DNA of 49,134 nt. Source: CAZEAN01 sp964510225. GTDB taxonomy: Bacteria > Planctomycetota > Planctomycetia > Isosphaerales > Isosphaeraceae. The notes below the pieces were generated by a model that did not search any database, had not been told where the DNA came from, and saw only the letters and a program-made list of their open reading frames with translations. Both the position numbers and the translations under genes were made by a program. The DNA is taken from contig CAZEAN010000039.1 of assembly GCA_964510225.1 (NCBI GenBank), positions 1 to 49,134 on the forward strand, read 5' to 3'. Shown here in pieces: positions 25,008 through 32,787 of the stretch (the stretch's first letter is position 1; every line of letters begins with the position of its first letter).

Positions 25008-26213
25008 ATGTTTGATCTGAACGCGGTCCAAGACGCACTCGTTGAGTTTCAACTTGACGGATGGTTGCTTTTTGACTTCCGAGGGAGCAACGTCATGGCC
25101 CGCCGGATCCTCGATCTGGCCGACAAGCCGACGCCTTCAAGACGATATCTTTACATGATCCCAGTGAGTGGTCAGCCGCGCAAGATTGTCCACGCGATTG
25201 AGCCCGCAGTCCTCGATCATCTCCCTGGCGAAAAGTCGATCTACATGAAGTGGCAGCAGTTGGAAGAGGCAATTCAAGCTGCGCTGCAAGGCAAGACAAA
25301 CGTGGCGATGGAATACGCTCCGCGAGTCTCGAATCCCTATATCAGTCGGGTCGATGCGGGGACGGTGGAACTCGTCCGGTCCTTCGGTGTCAATGTGATG
25401 CCTTCGGGTGACCTGGTCCAACGATTCGAATCATCGTGGGATGACGCACAATGGGCGATGCACAAGGAATCGAGCCGTTATACAACCGCAGCGTTTGACT
25501 TGGCGTTTGGCTTAATTGCAGAACGGACCAAAGGCGGCGGTTCGATCAATGAGTCGGAGGTTCAAGAAGCAATCCTCGATCACTTCAAGACAAATGGTCT
25601 TACAACTTACGCACCGCCGATTGTTGGCGTCGGACCACATAGTAGTGACCCCCATTTCGAGACGAAGCGGGGACCTGATGACACTCCGATGGAACAGGGG
25701 GACTTTGTGCTGATCGACCTCTGGGCCAAAGTTGATCGTCCCCGAGGTGTCTATAGTGACTACACGCGTGTGGGGTACATTGGAGAAGAGGTTCCTCAGC
25801 AATATGAAGATGTCTTCCAAGTCGTCGCAAGTGCCCGTGATGCCGCGATCGCCAAGGTACGCGATGCGTTTCAGAACAAGCGACCACTACGTGGGTTTGA
25901 AGTTGATGATGCCGCACGCCAGGTGATCGAACAGGCGGGCTACGGCAACTACTTCATACACCGGCTCGGCCACAGTATCGGCGAGGAGGTTCATGGCAAC
26001 GGTGCCCACATGGACAACCTCGAAACCCACGAAGAACGCCTCGTTCTTCCCCGGACCTGCTTCTCCATTGAGCCGGGAATTTATCTTCCGGATTTCGGGA
26101 TCCGCTCCGAAGTCGACGTCTATATTGCGCCCGATGCGACCGTTCACGTAACTGGAGGGCTTCAGACCCGAGTGTTAGCCATCCATGCTGATCCGACAAC
26201 TTCGGGAACATAA
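25008..26213 (+). CDS. M24 family metallopeptidase (Xaa-Pro aminopeptidase/prolidase-like)
   Basis: The product is 401 residues. ATG 25008 follows AAGGAG, so I prefer it over longer forms. The N-terminal half is a creatinase/prolidase-type domain (about 1-150). The C-terminal half is the pita-bread fold of M24 enzymes with the metal ligands in order: Asp in VLIDLWAKV, Asp in VYSDYTRVG, His in RLGHSIGEEVHGNG, Glu in CFSIEPGIYLPDFG and Glu in IRSEVDVYI. It is expected to bind two Mn or Co ions and cleave Xaa-Pro bonds or a related substrate in the cytoplasm. There is no signal peptide. It is transcribed divergently from the SMP-30 gene. Confidence 0.93.
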   Translation: MFDLNAVQDALVEFQLDGWLLFDFRGSNVMARRILDLADKPTPSRRYLYMIPVSGQPRKIVHAIEPAVLDHLPGEKSIYMKWQQLEEAIQAALQGKTNVAMEYAPRVSNPYISRVDAGTVELVRSFGVNVMPSGDLVQRFESSWDDAQWAMHKESSRYTTAAFDLAFGLIAERTKGGGSINESEVQEAILDHFKTNGLTTYAPPIVGVGPHSSDPHFETKRGPDDTPMEQGDFVLIDLWAKVDRPRGVYSDYTRVGYIGEEVPQQYEDVFQVVASARDAAIAKVRDAFQNKRPLRGFEVDDAARQVIEQAGYGNYFIHRLGHSIGEEVHGNGAHMDNLETHEERLVLPRTCFSIEPGIYLPDFGIRSEVDVYIAPDATVHVTGGLQTRVLAIHADPTTSGT

Positions 26214-26276
26214 TCGTCTCGTACTCGAGCTGTACCTAGGTCAGGGTACGAATTTAGGGATCTTGCGAGACGCCAA

Positions 26277-26320
26277 GCCACTCTCCTTCGATCCAACAGT
26301 GTAGCGGGGGAGAGTCTGGC
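26277..26320. terminator. Hairpin between convergent M24 and EEP genes
   Basis: ACTCTCC (26280-26286) pairs with GGAGAGT (26309-26315), and flanking GCC/GGC extends the stem across a two-base bulge. It lies between two convergent stop codons. There is no long T-run, so it may be a two-way terminator of moderate strength. Confidence 0.5.
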
Positions 26321-26321
26321 C

Positions 26322-27335
26322 TTATCGACTTTCGCTAGGAATCCGGAGTCGGATCAGGACTGGATAATGGTTCGATCCTGATGGTGGGCCAATCGACCGC
26401 GCCAGGGTATCGATCTCTGGGGAGTGAAGGCAGTGATCGATCGGGATCTGGAAGGGTAGGATCGCGATCCCTCGAAATGGTCCAAAGCGGGTGCGCCAGG
26501 TTGGTTGAAAACCAAATCCTTGTGCTGAGTCTTCAAGTTCTCCCGACCTGAGGAACTCCCGAAAGTGAGATGACCAAGCCGAAGCGTTCAAGTCACCGAG
26601 AATGACCACGGGACCAATTTGATGCCGCGCCCAATGGGCTGCCCACTGAAGTTGTCGATCACGCTGAGCAGCTTTGTTAGGTCCCAAGGGGGCCGTTGCA
26701 TGGAAACAAAGAATCGCGATCTCTTGATCCTCGGTGGCGATTCGAGCTGCCAACGCCTCACCACCTGGCGTCATCTGATAGCTCGATAGTTCGATCCGCT
26801 CGATCGATTTTGGTTCCCGTCGGACCATCAGCATGAGAGAACCGGTTACTTTGATCTCATATTGATCGGCAAATCTCTCGATGAGTAAGGTGCGGAGCCT
26901 CCTATTAGTTTCTTGCAGGCCGATGACGTTCGGCAGTTCGGATTCAATAAGCGTAATAACTGCGCTGTGATTGCGATTCTTCGGCCACGTGTTGAATTGC
27001 AGGAGGCGGATTGTTGTGTCGGGCGGTTCAACAGACCGTTGTTGGGCCGTCGGTACGTAGAGGGGAGCAATCGAGGATAGGTTGAGCCCGAACGCGATCC
27101 AGAGAAGAATTGCCCAGCGCAGGTTCCGAGAACTATTCCAACAGTTTACCAGGAGGACGGGGAGCAGGATGCTCGCCCAGAGGAATCGGAAATGGCTCGA
27201 CAGATCAGCGAGCCAAGAGAACCGACCAGCGAAGCTGATGTACGTGGCTAGCGCGGAGAGGAATCCTGCCGCCCGAAGCACTCGAAACAACTGACTACAA
27301 AAATATTGTCGAATTGATTTGCCCAGCGAACTCAA
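26322..27335 (-). CDS. Membrane-anchored endonuclease/exonuclease/phosphatase (EEP) family protein
   Basis: The product is 337 residues, starting at TTG (27335-27333). About 90 N-terminal residues carry three hydrophobic segments. The EEP domain follows: LQFNTWPKN (strand with the catalytic Asn), IGLQETN (metal-binding Glu), a His in CFHATAPLG, VVILGDLNAS (the GDxN motif) and GSNHYPVL (catalytic His at the end). This arrangement, helices then EEP, is common in planctomycetes and proteobacteria; substrates may be phosphoesters, but are unknown. The TTG start overlaps the stop codon of the preceding small gene in TTGA, suggesting translational coupling. Confidence 0.88.
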   Translation of the reverse strand: MSSLGKSIRQYFCSQLFRVLRAAGFLSALATYISFAGRFSWLADLSSHFRFLWASILLPVLLVNCWNSSRNLRWAILLWIAFGLNLSSIAPLYVPTAQQRSVEPPDTTIRLLQFNTWPKNRNHSAVITLIESELPNVIGLQETNRRLRTLLIERFADQYEIKVTGSLMLMVRREPKSIERIELSSYQMTPGGEALAARIATEDQEIAILCFHATAPLGPNKAAQRDRQLQWAAHWARHQIGPVVILGDLNASAWSSHFREFLRSGELEDSAQGFGFQPTWRTRFGPFRGIAILPFQIPIDHCLHSPEIDTLARSIGPPSGSNHYPVLIRLRIPSESR

Positions 27336-27613
27336 CCTTCTGCGCGGATTGCCGCACGTCCGTGCTCTTTCACAAAGAGTCGATCGTAGACCTTGGCTTC
27401 CTCGGCATAGGAAGGATCACTGCCGATTGCCTCATGAGTCTGGATCATTGCTTCCTTATCGGCCTGAATCTTCAAGACACGGAGCTTGCCCGACTTCGGC
27501 GGTTTCGCAACACGATCAGCCCTGATCGATTTTTTCTTCTCGTCGAAGAGTTTCTTGATCCGAGGCGCACAGCGCAATGACTTCCGAAAGATCGAGGTTT
27601 CGAAAACTTCCAT
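27332..27613 (-). CDS. Small basic protein of unknown function, coupled to the EEP gene
   Basis: A 93-residue soluble protein starting at ATG 27613, with GGGGATC about nine bases upstream; an in-frame start further upstream would add 35 residues without clear support. It is Lys/Arg-rich in the middle (IKKLFDEKKKSIRADRVAKP) and has a mixed C-terminal half (MIQTHEAIGSDPSYAEEAKV). I recognise no family. Its stop TGA overlaps the TTG start of the EEP gene, which is strong evidence that it is expressed and co-translated with it. Confidence 0.6.
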   Translation of the reverse strand: MEVFETSIFRKSLRCAPRIKKLFDEKKKSIRADRVAKPPKSGKLRVLKIQADKEAMIQTHEAIGSDPSYAEEAKVYDRLFVKEHGRAAIRAEG

Positions 27614-27977
27614 CTCAGACGATCCCCAAACGATGGCGGAATTGGATCCAATCGGCCCATGGGGAGTGGTTTGAGGTAATCTGGTGTTCGAAAACCAACT
27701 CCGAAAACTGAGCCACAAGGTTGATAATTTATCAAATCAGGACGAAATCCGCACTACAGCCCGCGATCTCCTCGTCGTACGAAGCTGCGACCGAGACTCT
27801 AAAGCAACTGAGCCTCGGGGCGACGTTGGAATGATCGGGATTGACCATAAATCTCGTCACAGTAGATTACATTCGCAGTCTCAAAGCACCTACGCGAACG
27901 AGACTAAGAATTCTGATGAACATCATCCGATCTAATGATGTTCTTCCCTCGCGGATATTCGAAAGGATGGTCCGGCC

Positions 27978-28694
27978 GTGGCAGAAGTCGCGATCGAGAA
28001 GCGGCAACTCCGCCGTCGACGTCGAATCAGGGCCTTTGTCGCCCTGGGAATCCTCGGTTCGGCTCTCCTGGTGTTTCATCGTCCCTTACTTCTAGGGAAT
28101 GTCGGAACTGTCGTCCCCGAGAAGGTGTATCGCTCGGCACAACCAAAGAAAAACTTGCAGAAGCTCATCGAGACATACAAACCCGCTTCGATTTTAAACC
28201 TCCGAGGTGGGTCGATCGGTGATGATTGGTATCGCGCAGAAATTGAAGCAGCAGAAGCGGAAGGGATCGAGTTCTACGACTTCCCGATGGATGCAACCCG
28301 TCAGCCCTCGACGGAGGAACTGGCAACCCTTGTTGAACTTTTCGAGGAGTGCTCGTATCCCGTTCTGATCCATTGTAAGTCTGGATCGGACCGGACCGGG
28401 TTGGCGAGCGGGATCTATTTAATGACGCAAGAGGGGCTGCCTCCCGAAGAGGCGCTCCGATCCTTCTCGATTCTCTACGGACACATCCCGATCGGAGGTC
28501 CGGAGCATCTCCACGAGCCGTTTAAAGCGTATCGGGATTGGCTCAGCGCACGCGGGATCGCTCATGCTCCTGACCAGTTCCGGTTATGGCTTCTTGAGCA
28601 AGGGGCGACTGAGGTAAAACCCCTTGAGCCCGGACCGCGGTACGGCGAGCCCGTCCATCGAATGACTGAGAGAAGTCACAAGACGACGCGCTAA
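27978..28694 (+). CDS. Membrane-anchored tyrosine/dual-specificity phosphatase
   Basis: The product is 238 residues with a GTG start and AAGGATGG upstream. A strongly basic N-terminus (RQLRRRRRIR) precedes a single hydrophobic segment (about 18-40), then a phosphatase domain. VYRSAQPKK and ILNLRGG match the opening of this family. The signature loop IHCKSGSDRTG (131-141) gives catalytic Cys133 and Arg139. Related proteins with the YRSAQP motif are atypical dual-specificity phosphatases, some on lipids or tyrosine residues. The domain should face the periplasm if the N-terminus is an uncleaved anchor with its basic side inside. Next to it, tail to tail, lies a decayed tetR gene. Confidence 0.9.
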   Translation: MAEVAIEKRQLRRRRRIRAFVALGILGSALLVFHRPLLLGNVGTVVPEKVYRSAQPKKNLQKLIETYKPASILNLRGGSIGDDWYRAEIEAAEAEGIEFYDFPMDATRQPSTEELATLVELFEECSYPVLIHCKSGSDRTGLASGIYLMTQEGLPPEEALRSFSILYGHIPIGGPEHLHEPFKAYRDWLSARGIAHAPDQFRLWLLEQGATEVKPLEPGPRYGEPVHRMTERSHKTTR

Positions 28695-29038
28695 ATCCCG
28701 ACTCCAGTCTCGGAGAGCCGTTGATGGAGATCGGCGGTGTTGGTCACCTCACCGAGGAGGGAGGGCGGCTATTCACCCTGCAACATGATCGCTTCGAAGA
28801 GCGCATCTTTATCGGCAAAGTGATTGTAGACCGTCCGCTTTGAGACGCCCGCTGCAGCAGCAATGGCATCCATCGACGTTGCATCTTAACCGTCCTTCTT
28901 AAACAGTTCATCTGCGGCATCAAGGATCGCCCGGCGTTTTTGAAGATCCTTGGGCCGGCCCCGTGACCCGCCACCCCGTTGCTCTTGTTCCGGACTCGGT
29001 CCGACGTTGAGATTCTCCTTCTTTCGCGTTGAATAGGT
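28691..29038 (-). pseudogene. TetR-family regulator, degraded (two in-frame stops, C-terminus missing)
   Basis: One minus-strand frame reads GRPKDLQKRRAILDAADELF-KKDG, then TAA (28888-28886), then DATSMDAIAAAAGVSKRTVY-NHFADKDALFEAIMLQGE, then TAG (28771-28769), then LLGEVTNTADLHQRLSETG and a final TAG. This is a TetR helix-turn-helix, with the aromatic residue expected after DG replaced by a stop. A second stop follows the DNA-binding domain. The ligand-binding domain is represented by only about 25 residues before the frame ends beside the phosphatase stop codon. No good start codon is visible. The gene was evidently a TetR repressor and cannot now make a full protein. Sequencing error alone would have to explain two stops plus the missing end. 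Confidence 0.8.
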
Positions 29039-29548
29039 ACTGTCTTGCTCACAACGTCCCACGCGGCATCGAGGTCAAGGAATATCCTTCATATCGAGCG
29101 GCAGTTGTCTGCGTAAAGAATGCCAAGCGGATGAACGAGAACATGATCTTCTTCCCGCTCGTGAATCATATCCAGAGTGAAGGGATTTCCGTGACAGTTC
29201 CAGTGGTCATGAACTACGCCCCTCAGATCATCACCCAGAACGGATGGGGCGAGTTCTCGGTGGAGTTCCTTTACCGACGACCGACCCAGGGAAAGACAGG
29301 TCAAGGCGCGGGTCGAGTCGAGGTGGAGGACTATTCAAACGCCAAGTATGTCACGACCAGCTTACTCGGAAGAGTCGATCTGGAACGGAGAAGAGAAAGC
29401 ACCCAGAAGCTCAACGGCTGGCACAAGGAACATCAAGACGAGTGGCTTGCGGCGGGCGAAGCTCGGACTCTAGTCTACAATACACAAGATACCTCGCATC
29501 GATCAGCACTTGAGCGAGATTCAGATTCCGGTCAAACCGGCAGAATGA
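29029..29548 (+). pseudogene. SOUL-family haem-binding-like protein, frameshifted
   Basis: The frame from TTG 29029 encodes a SOUL-type domain: GIEVKEYPSYRAAVV, FFPLVNHIQSEGISVTVPVV-MNY, EFLYRRPTQGKTG, VEVEDY and EWLAAGEARTLVYN. After LVYNT the family's closing strand is found in the +1 frame, as IPRIDQHLSEIQIPVKPAE with a stop at 29546-29548. A one-base shift near 29482-29490 therefore separates the two parts. Without it the frame runs on to 29568 with unrelated residues. The N-terminus lacks the signal peptide and good start often seen in such proteins. SOUL proteins bind haem or similar ligands. This copy is either a pseudogene or carries a sequencing indel. It lies head to head with the decayed tetR. 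Confidence 0.7.
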
Positions 29549-29579
29549 TCATCCCGATGGTCCATTGAACTGTTAGAGT

Positions 29580-30035
29580 ATGGCCATGGGCAGAATCCTT
29601 GGCCTTGATTATGGATCGAAGCGTGTCGGGGTTGCGGTGAGCGATCCCGACGGCAAGTTTGCGTTTCCGATCGAGACATTTGAACGGAAGTCGGAACGCA
29701 AAGATGCTTCGTATTTCCAGTCCTTAATCGACGATTACCGGATCGAACGGATCGTCATCGGGCTTCCGGTCCGAGGTCACGGTGGCGAGGATTTTATCGC
29801 TCGAGAAGCGCGCGAGTGGGGTAAGTGGCTCGCGGAGCAAACCGGTCTTTCGTTGAATTTTTTTGACGAGCGCTACACCAGCGTTCAAGCTGAGGAAATT
29901 CTTCGCGAACAAGGTCTTAAAGCGAGTGAGCGTAAAGCGAAACGCGACATGATCGCCGCGCAACTCCTTCTTCAAGACTTTCTCAACGCCGGCGCACCTG
30001 AGCAAGATCAATCACCAGGCTCGCTCGATTATTAG
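29580..30035 (+). CDS. ruvX: Putative pre-16S rRNA nuclease / Holliday junction resolvase-like YqgF (RuvX)
   Basis: The product is 151 residues, the usual length. Family motifs: GRILGLDYGSKRVGVAVSDP at the N-terminus (first acidic residue Asp), IVIGLPVRGHGGE in the middle, FFDERYTSVQAEEIL (catalytic Glu), and KRDMIAAQLLLQDFL near the end with the last catalytic Asp. The RNase H-fold enzyme trims the 5' end of 16S rRNA precursors in studied bacteria. Start ATG 29580; an internal ATG at 29586 (MGRILGLDYG) is equally likely since neither has a strong ribosome binding site. Normal housekeeping gene next to a decayed pair. Confidence 0.95.
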   Translation: MAMGRILGLDYGSKRVGVAVSDPDGKFAFPIETFERKSERKDASYFQSLIDDYRIERIVIGLPVRGHGGEDFIAREAREWGKWLAEQTGLSLNFFDERYTSVQAEEILREQGLKASERKAKRDMIAAQLLLQDFLNAGAPEQDQSPGSLDY

Positions 30036-30385
30036 GGCAACATAGGACTGCAGGTCATTGATCAGAGATCATGGATCTGGGATTGCTTGAGTCGTTGTTG
30101 GGTCTTTGGTCGGTCTTGTTGCCTGGCTCGAAAACGCAGTCGTTGTCTCGTCGGAGCGGTCGCTTCCTCCCCTTCCTGGACTGAAAAGGATGGAAGCGGT
30201 CGCTTTAACCGATCTCCGTAGTGAATTGTCACTCTTCAAAGCCATTGCTGGCGGGCTTGTGGCTCCAAGGCTTCCGACTTCCTTCATAGCCCCGGTACGT
30301 GTCTTTAGGGCCTAGGTGTTTGAAATATGATAAGACTCTCAGACCCAAGATGACTTTAGAATGGGGCAGTTTCAATCTCAGTTGA
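30036..30385. other. Intergenic region between convergent ruvX and the cytochrome/WD40 gene
   Basis: These 350 bp hold no recognisable protein. A 69-codon frame from TTG 30106 to 30315 reads with a hydrophobic start, but has no family match I know and no ribosome binding site. A short stem (CTCAG-7 nt-CTGAG) sits just after the WD40 gene's stop. It could include the remains of a gene, but nothing decisive is visible. Confidence 0.4.
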
Positions 30386-31795
30386 TTACTGAGTTTGGGC
30401 ATCGGCCGATCGAGCGTCCCCATGGCCGGGGACAGCGAGGATCGTCGTCTTGAGCGACCCATCTTGGGGGTCCCAGATCTTCACTTCTCCATCCCAAGAG
30501 CCCGTTGCGATCGAGGATCCGTCCGGACCGATTGTCAGTCGATAGACCCAATCGCGATGTCCTTCGAGGGTCGACTCGATGGCGCCTGATTCGGAGTTGA
30601 TCAAACGAATCTTGGTGTCCTGACCCGAAGCTGCGATCCTTGCGCCTTCGTTAAAGACCTTAAGATCAAAGATTGGTCCATTGAAGCCCCGGACCTCACG
30701 AACCTGTTTAGCGTCTTCGGCTGGGTTCCAGATTCGGATCCGCCCGTCTGCCCCACCCGAGGCCACCCGTTTGCCATCGCCACCGACGAACCCGACACAA
30801 TGGACGGTTTCCGCATGGCCGGGGAAAGTCACGAGGGATTCATAACGCTCTGCGTCGAAGAGCTTGCTCGTCTTGTCCCGGCTCGCGGTGGCAAGTCGGC
30901 TGCCATCCGGGCTGAAGGCAACGTCGAGGATCCAGTCGGCGTGGTCTTCAATTTCGGCGAGCGTCTCCCCAGTTTCGACGTTGAAGACCCGGAGCGTCCG
31001 ATCGGCACCAGCGACGGCGAGTCGATCTCCTGACCCGCTGAACGCGAGGGCGAAAACGGCGTCATCGCTTTCCACGAGTGTCTGAGGATCCGCGAGCGTA
31101 CCGTCTTCGTTGACTATCCAGAGTCTTGCAAAGCCAGCGCGACCGGGGTTGCCACTTGCGGTCGCGAACAAAGAACCATCCGGACTAAACGCGGCATCGT
31201 AAACGCGTTCGCCAACTCCAGGAGTCCGACTGATCAGTTCCCCGGTCTCGATCTGATACATGTTCAATTCGTGATACCCTGACGACACAATCCGATCGCC
31301 CGACGGCGCGAAGGCCAAGGCTGTGATTGGCATCGCGAATGGATAACGCTCTGGAATAGCCACGGCAGTCGACGTATTCAGAAGCGCGACCCAATCCTCC
31401 TCGGGATTCTCACCATCATAAAACGCACCCTCAAGAACCCACTGTTCGATGACCTTACGGATCTCTTCTGGGAGCGGCTCTGCCTTCCAAGGCATCCGAG
31501 GCGCACCCTCAGGCTGGATTAGCTCAATAAAATAGCTCAGTTCGAGGTCACCCGGCTCAAGCATAATCCCTTCGCCCATCAAACCACCCTTGGCCAATTT
31601 GGCGAAAGTAGTGATGTCATAATCATTTTCTGCCTTCTTGGGATTGTGGCAGCCCACACAATTCTCGATCAGTATTGGTCCGACATCGTTGAGGAAACTA
31701 ACTTTCGATTCCGCCGTGTTATTTTCTTCCTGTGCGATGACGAGGGAATTAAGACTTAGGAGAATGGCGATGCTCAAGGGGGTTCTGAGAGTCAT
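30386..31795 (-). CDS. Cytochrome c-type domain fused to WD40 propeller
   Basis: The product is 469 residues. ATG 31795 (MTLRTPLSIAILLSLNSLVI) opens onto a signal peptide and has AAGGA upstream. One haem site, NCVGCHNPKKAEN, lies near residue 50 in a planctomycete-type cytochrome domain (the pattern continues YDITTFAKLAKGG and later MPWKAEPLPEEI). Then about seven WD40 blades run to the C-terminus (for example AAFSPDGSLFATASG, ILDVAFSPDGSRLATASRD, GSWDGEVKIWDP). Proteins of this layout are common in planctomycetes and are thought to be periplasmic; their function is unknown. It is the last gene of a long minus-strand run. Confidence 0.92.
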   Translation of the reverse strand: MTLRTPLSIAILLSLNSLVIAQEENNTAESKVSFLNDVGPILIENCVGCHNPKKAENDYDITTFAKLAKGGLMGEGIMLEPGDLELSYFIELIQPEGAPRMPWKAEPLPEEIRKVIEQWVLEGAFYDGENPEEDWVALLNTSTAVAIPERYPFAMPITALAFAPSGDRIVSSGYHELNMYQIETGELISRTPGVGERVYDAAFSPDGSLFATASGNPGRAGFARLWIVNEDGTLADPQTLVESDDAVFALAFSGSGDRLAVAGADRTLRVFNVETGETLAEIEDHADWILDVAFSPDGSRLATASRDKTSKLFDAERYESLVTFPGHAETVHCVGFVGGDGKRVASGGADGRIRIWNPAEDAKQVREVRGFNGPIFDLKVFNEGARIAASGQDTKIRLINSESGAIESTLEGHRDWVYRLTIGPDGSSIATGSWDGEVKIWDPQDGSLKTTILAVPGHGDARSADAQTQ

Positions 31796-31938
31796 CGATT
31801 TGAAGTCCTTGGCGGGGCGGGGGATTGAGGGGAACAAGCTGGCTCGACCAGAGCGAATCATCGAGCCAGCGATCATTGTCAGTCCATCGTAGCACGAATG
31901 ATCTGGTGGGAGGCTAGAGCGAGAAGACTTTTCCTCGG

Positions 31939-32652
31939 TTACCGCGGATAGGAGAGGAGCCAGCTGTAAAGCTCTGGATTGTCATAACTTTCAGTCCAAG
32001 AGTCGTGCCCCGCTTCAGGGTAAACGGTGAATTTGACTTCGTTGCCGTTCTCACGAGACTTCAAGGCTTCGACCATCACTTCGGAACGTTCGAGTGGGAC
32101 GACGTTGTCTTGAGCGCCATGAAAGACCCAAGCTGGGGGGCATTCCTTGACGAAACGGAAGAGAACCGGTTCGCCGCCACCACAGATCGGTGCGATTGCA
32201 GCGAAGCGATCGGGTCGAGCCGCCGTCCAAGCCCAGGTCCCGAAACCTCCCATGCTAAGACCAGTCAAATAGATCCGTTCCTTGTCGACGCGATACGACT
32301 CTTCAATGTGGTCGAGCCAAGCGTCGAGTGTCTGGACGTCCCACCAACCCTCGGCGGGGCACTGGGGTGAGACAACAATAAAGGGGAGCGATTCGCCGCG
32401 TTCAATCAGCTTGGGCGGGCCATGTAGCTTGACCTGCTCAAGGTCGCTGCCCCGCTCTCCAGCTCCGTGGAGAAAGACGAGGAGTGGATACGGATCGTCA
32501 GTTGATTCATACCCTTCCGGTAGCGAAACGAGGTAGTCAAGCGCGACCTTGACGGAAATCGTCCCTTCGAAATGCTTCGGTTCTTGATCGGGCATTGGAA
32601 CCTCAGCAATCGTGGTGAACAGGAGTGCAAATGGAAGAGCGATTGGAAGCAT
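31939..32652 (-). CDS. Exported alpha/beta-hydrolase (phospholipase/carboxylesterase-type esterase)
   Basis: The product is 237 residues. I chose ATG 32652 (MLPIALPFALLFTTIAEVPM), with AGAGGA upstream and a short signal-like N-terminus. Hydrolase features: PLLVFLHGAGERGSD (oxyanion strand), FIVVSPQCP, LTGLSMGGFGTWAW with the nucleophile Ser in GLSMGG, HGAQDNVVPLERSE with the acid Asp, and PEAGHDSWTESY with the catalytic His. Related enzymes act on esters in the periplasm, often on plant or algal polysaccharides such as feruloyl or acetyl esters; the substrate here is not known. It is 135 bp after the PPC-domain gene on the same strand. Confidence 0.9.
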   Translation of the reverse strand: MLPIALPFALLFTTIAEVPMPDQEPKHFEGTISVKVALDYLVSLPEGYESTDDPYPLLVFLHGAGERGSDLEQVKLHGPPKLIERGESLPFIVVSPQCPAEGWWDVQTLDAWLDHIEESYRVDKERIYLTGLSMGGFGTWAWTAARPDRFAAIAPICGGGEPVLFRFVKECPPAWVFHGAQDNVVPLERSEVMVEALKSRENGNEVKFTVYPEAGHDSWTESYDNPELYSWLLSYPR

Positions 32653-32787
32653 CGGTAAGGTAATCCTCTGGTGTCGTCCGGCTGGGTTCAATAAAAAAGA
32701 TCGAGGTGTCACCCTAGATCGCAATCGGACCAAACTGAGTTCGGTACAAGCTGGCATGACCGACATCCAGGAGTCTTCGATCCGATC

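Noticed and set aside
28744..29052. A 102-codon minus-strand frame in the phosphatase-SOUL gap
   Set aside because: It is a shifted reading of the tetR remnant; the TetR helix-turn-helix is in another frame and explains the region better.
30106..30315. Plus-strand 69-codon frame after ruvX
   Set aside because: TTG start with no ribosome binding site and no recognisable sequence; kept only as a remark in the intergenic entry.
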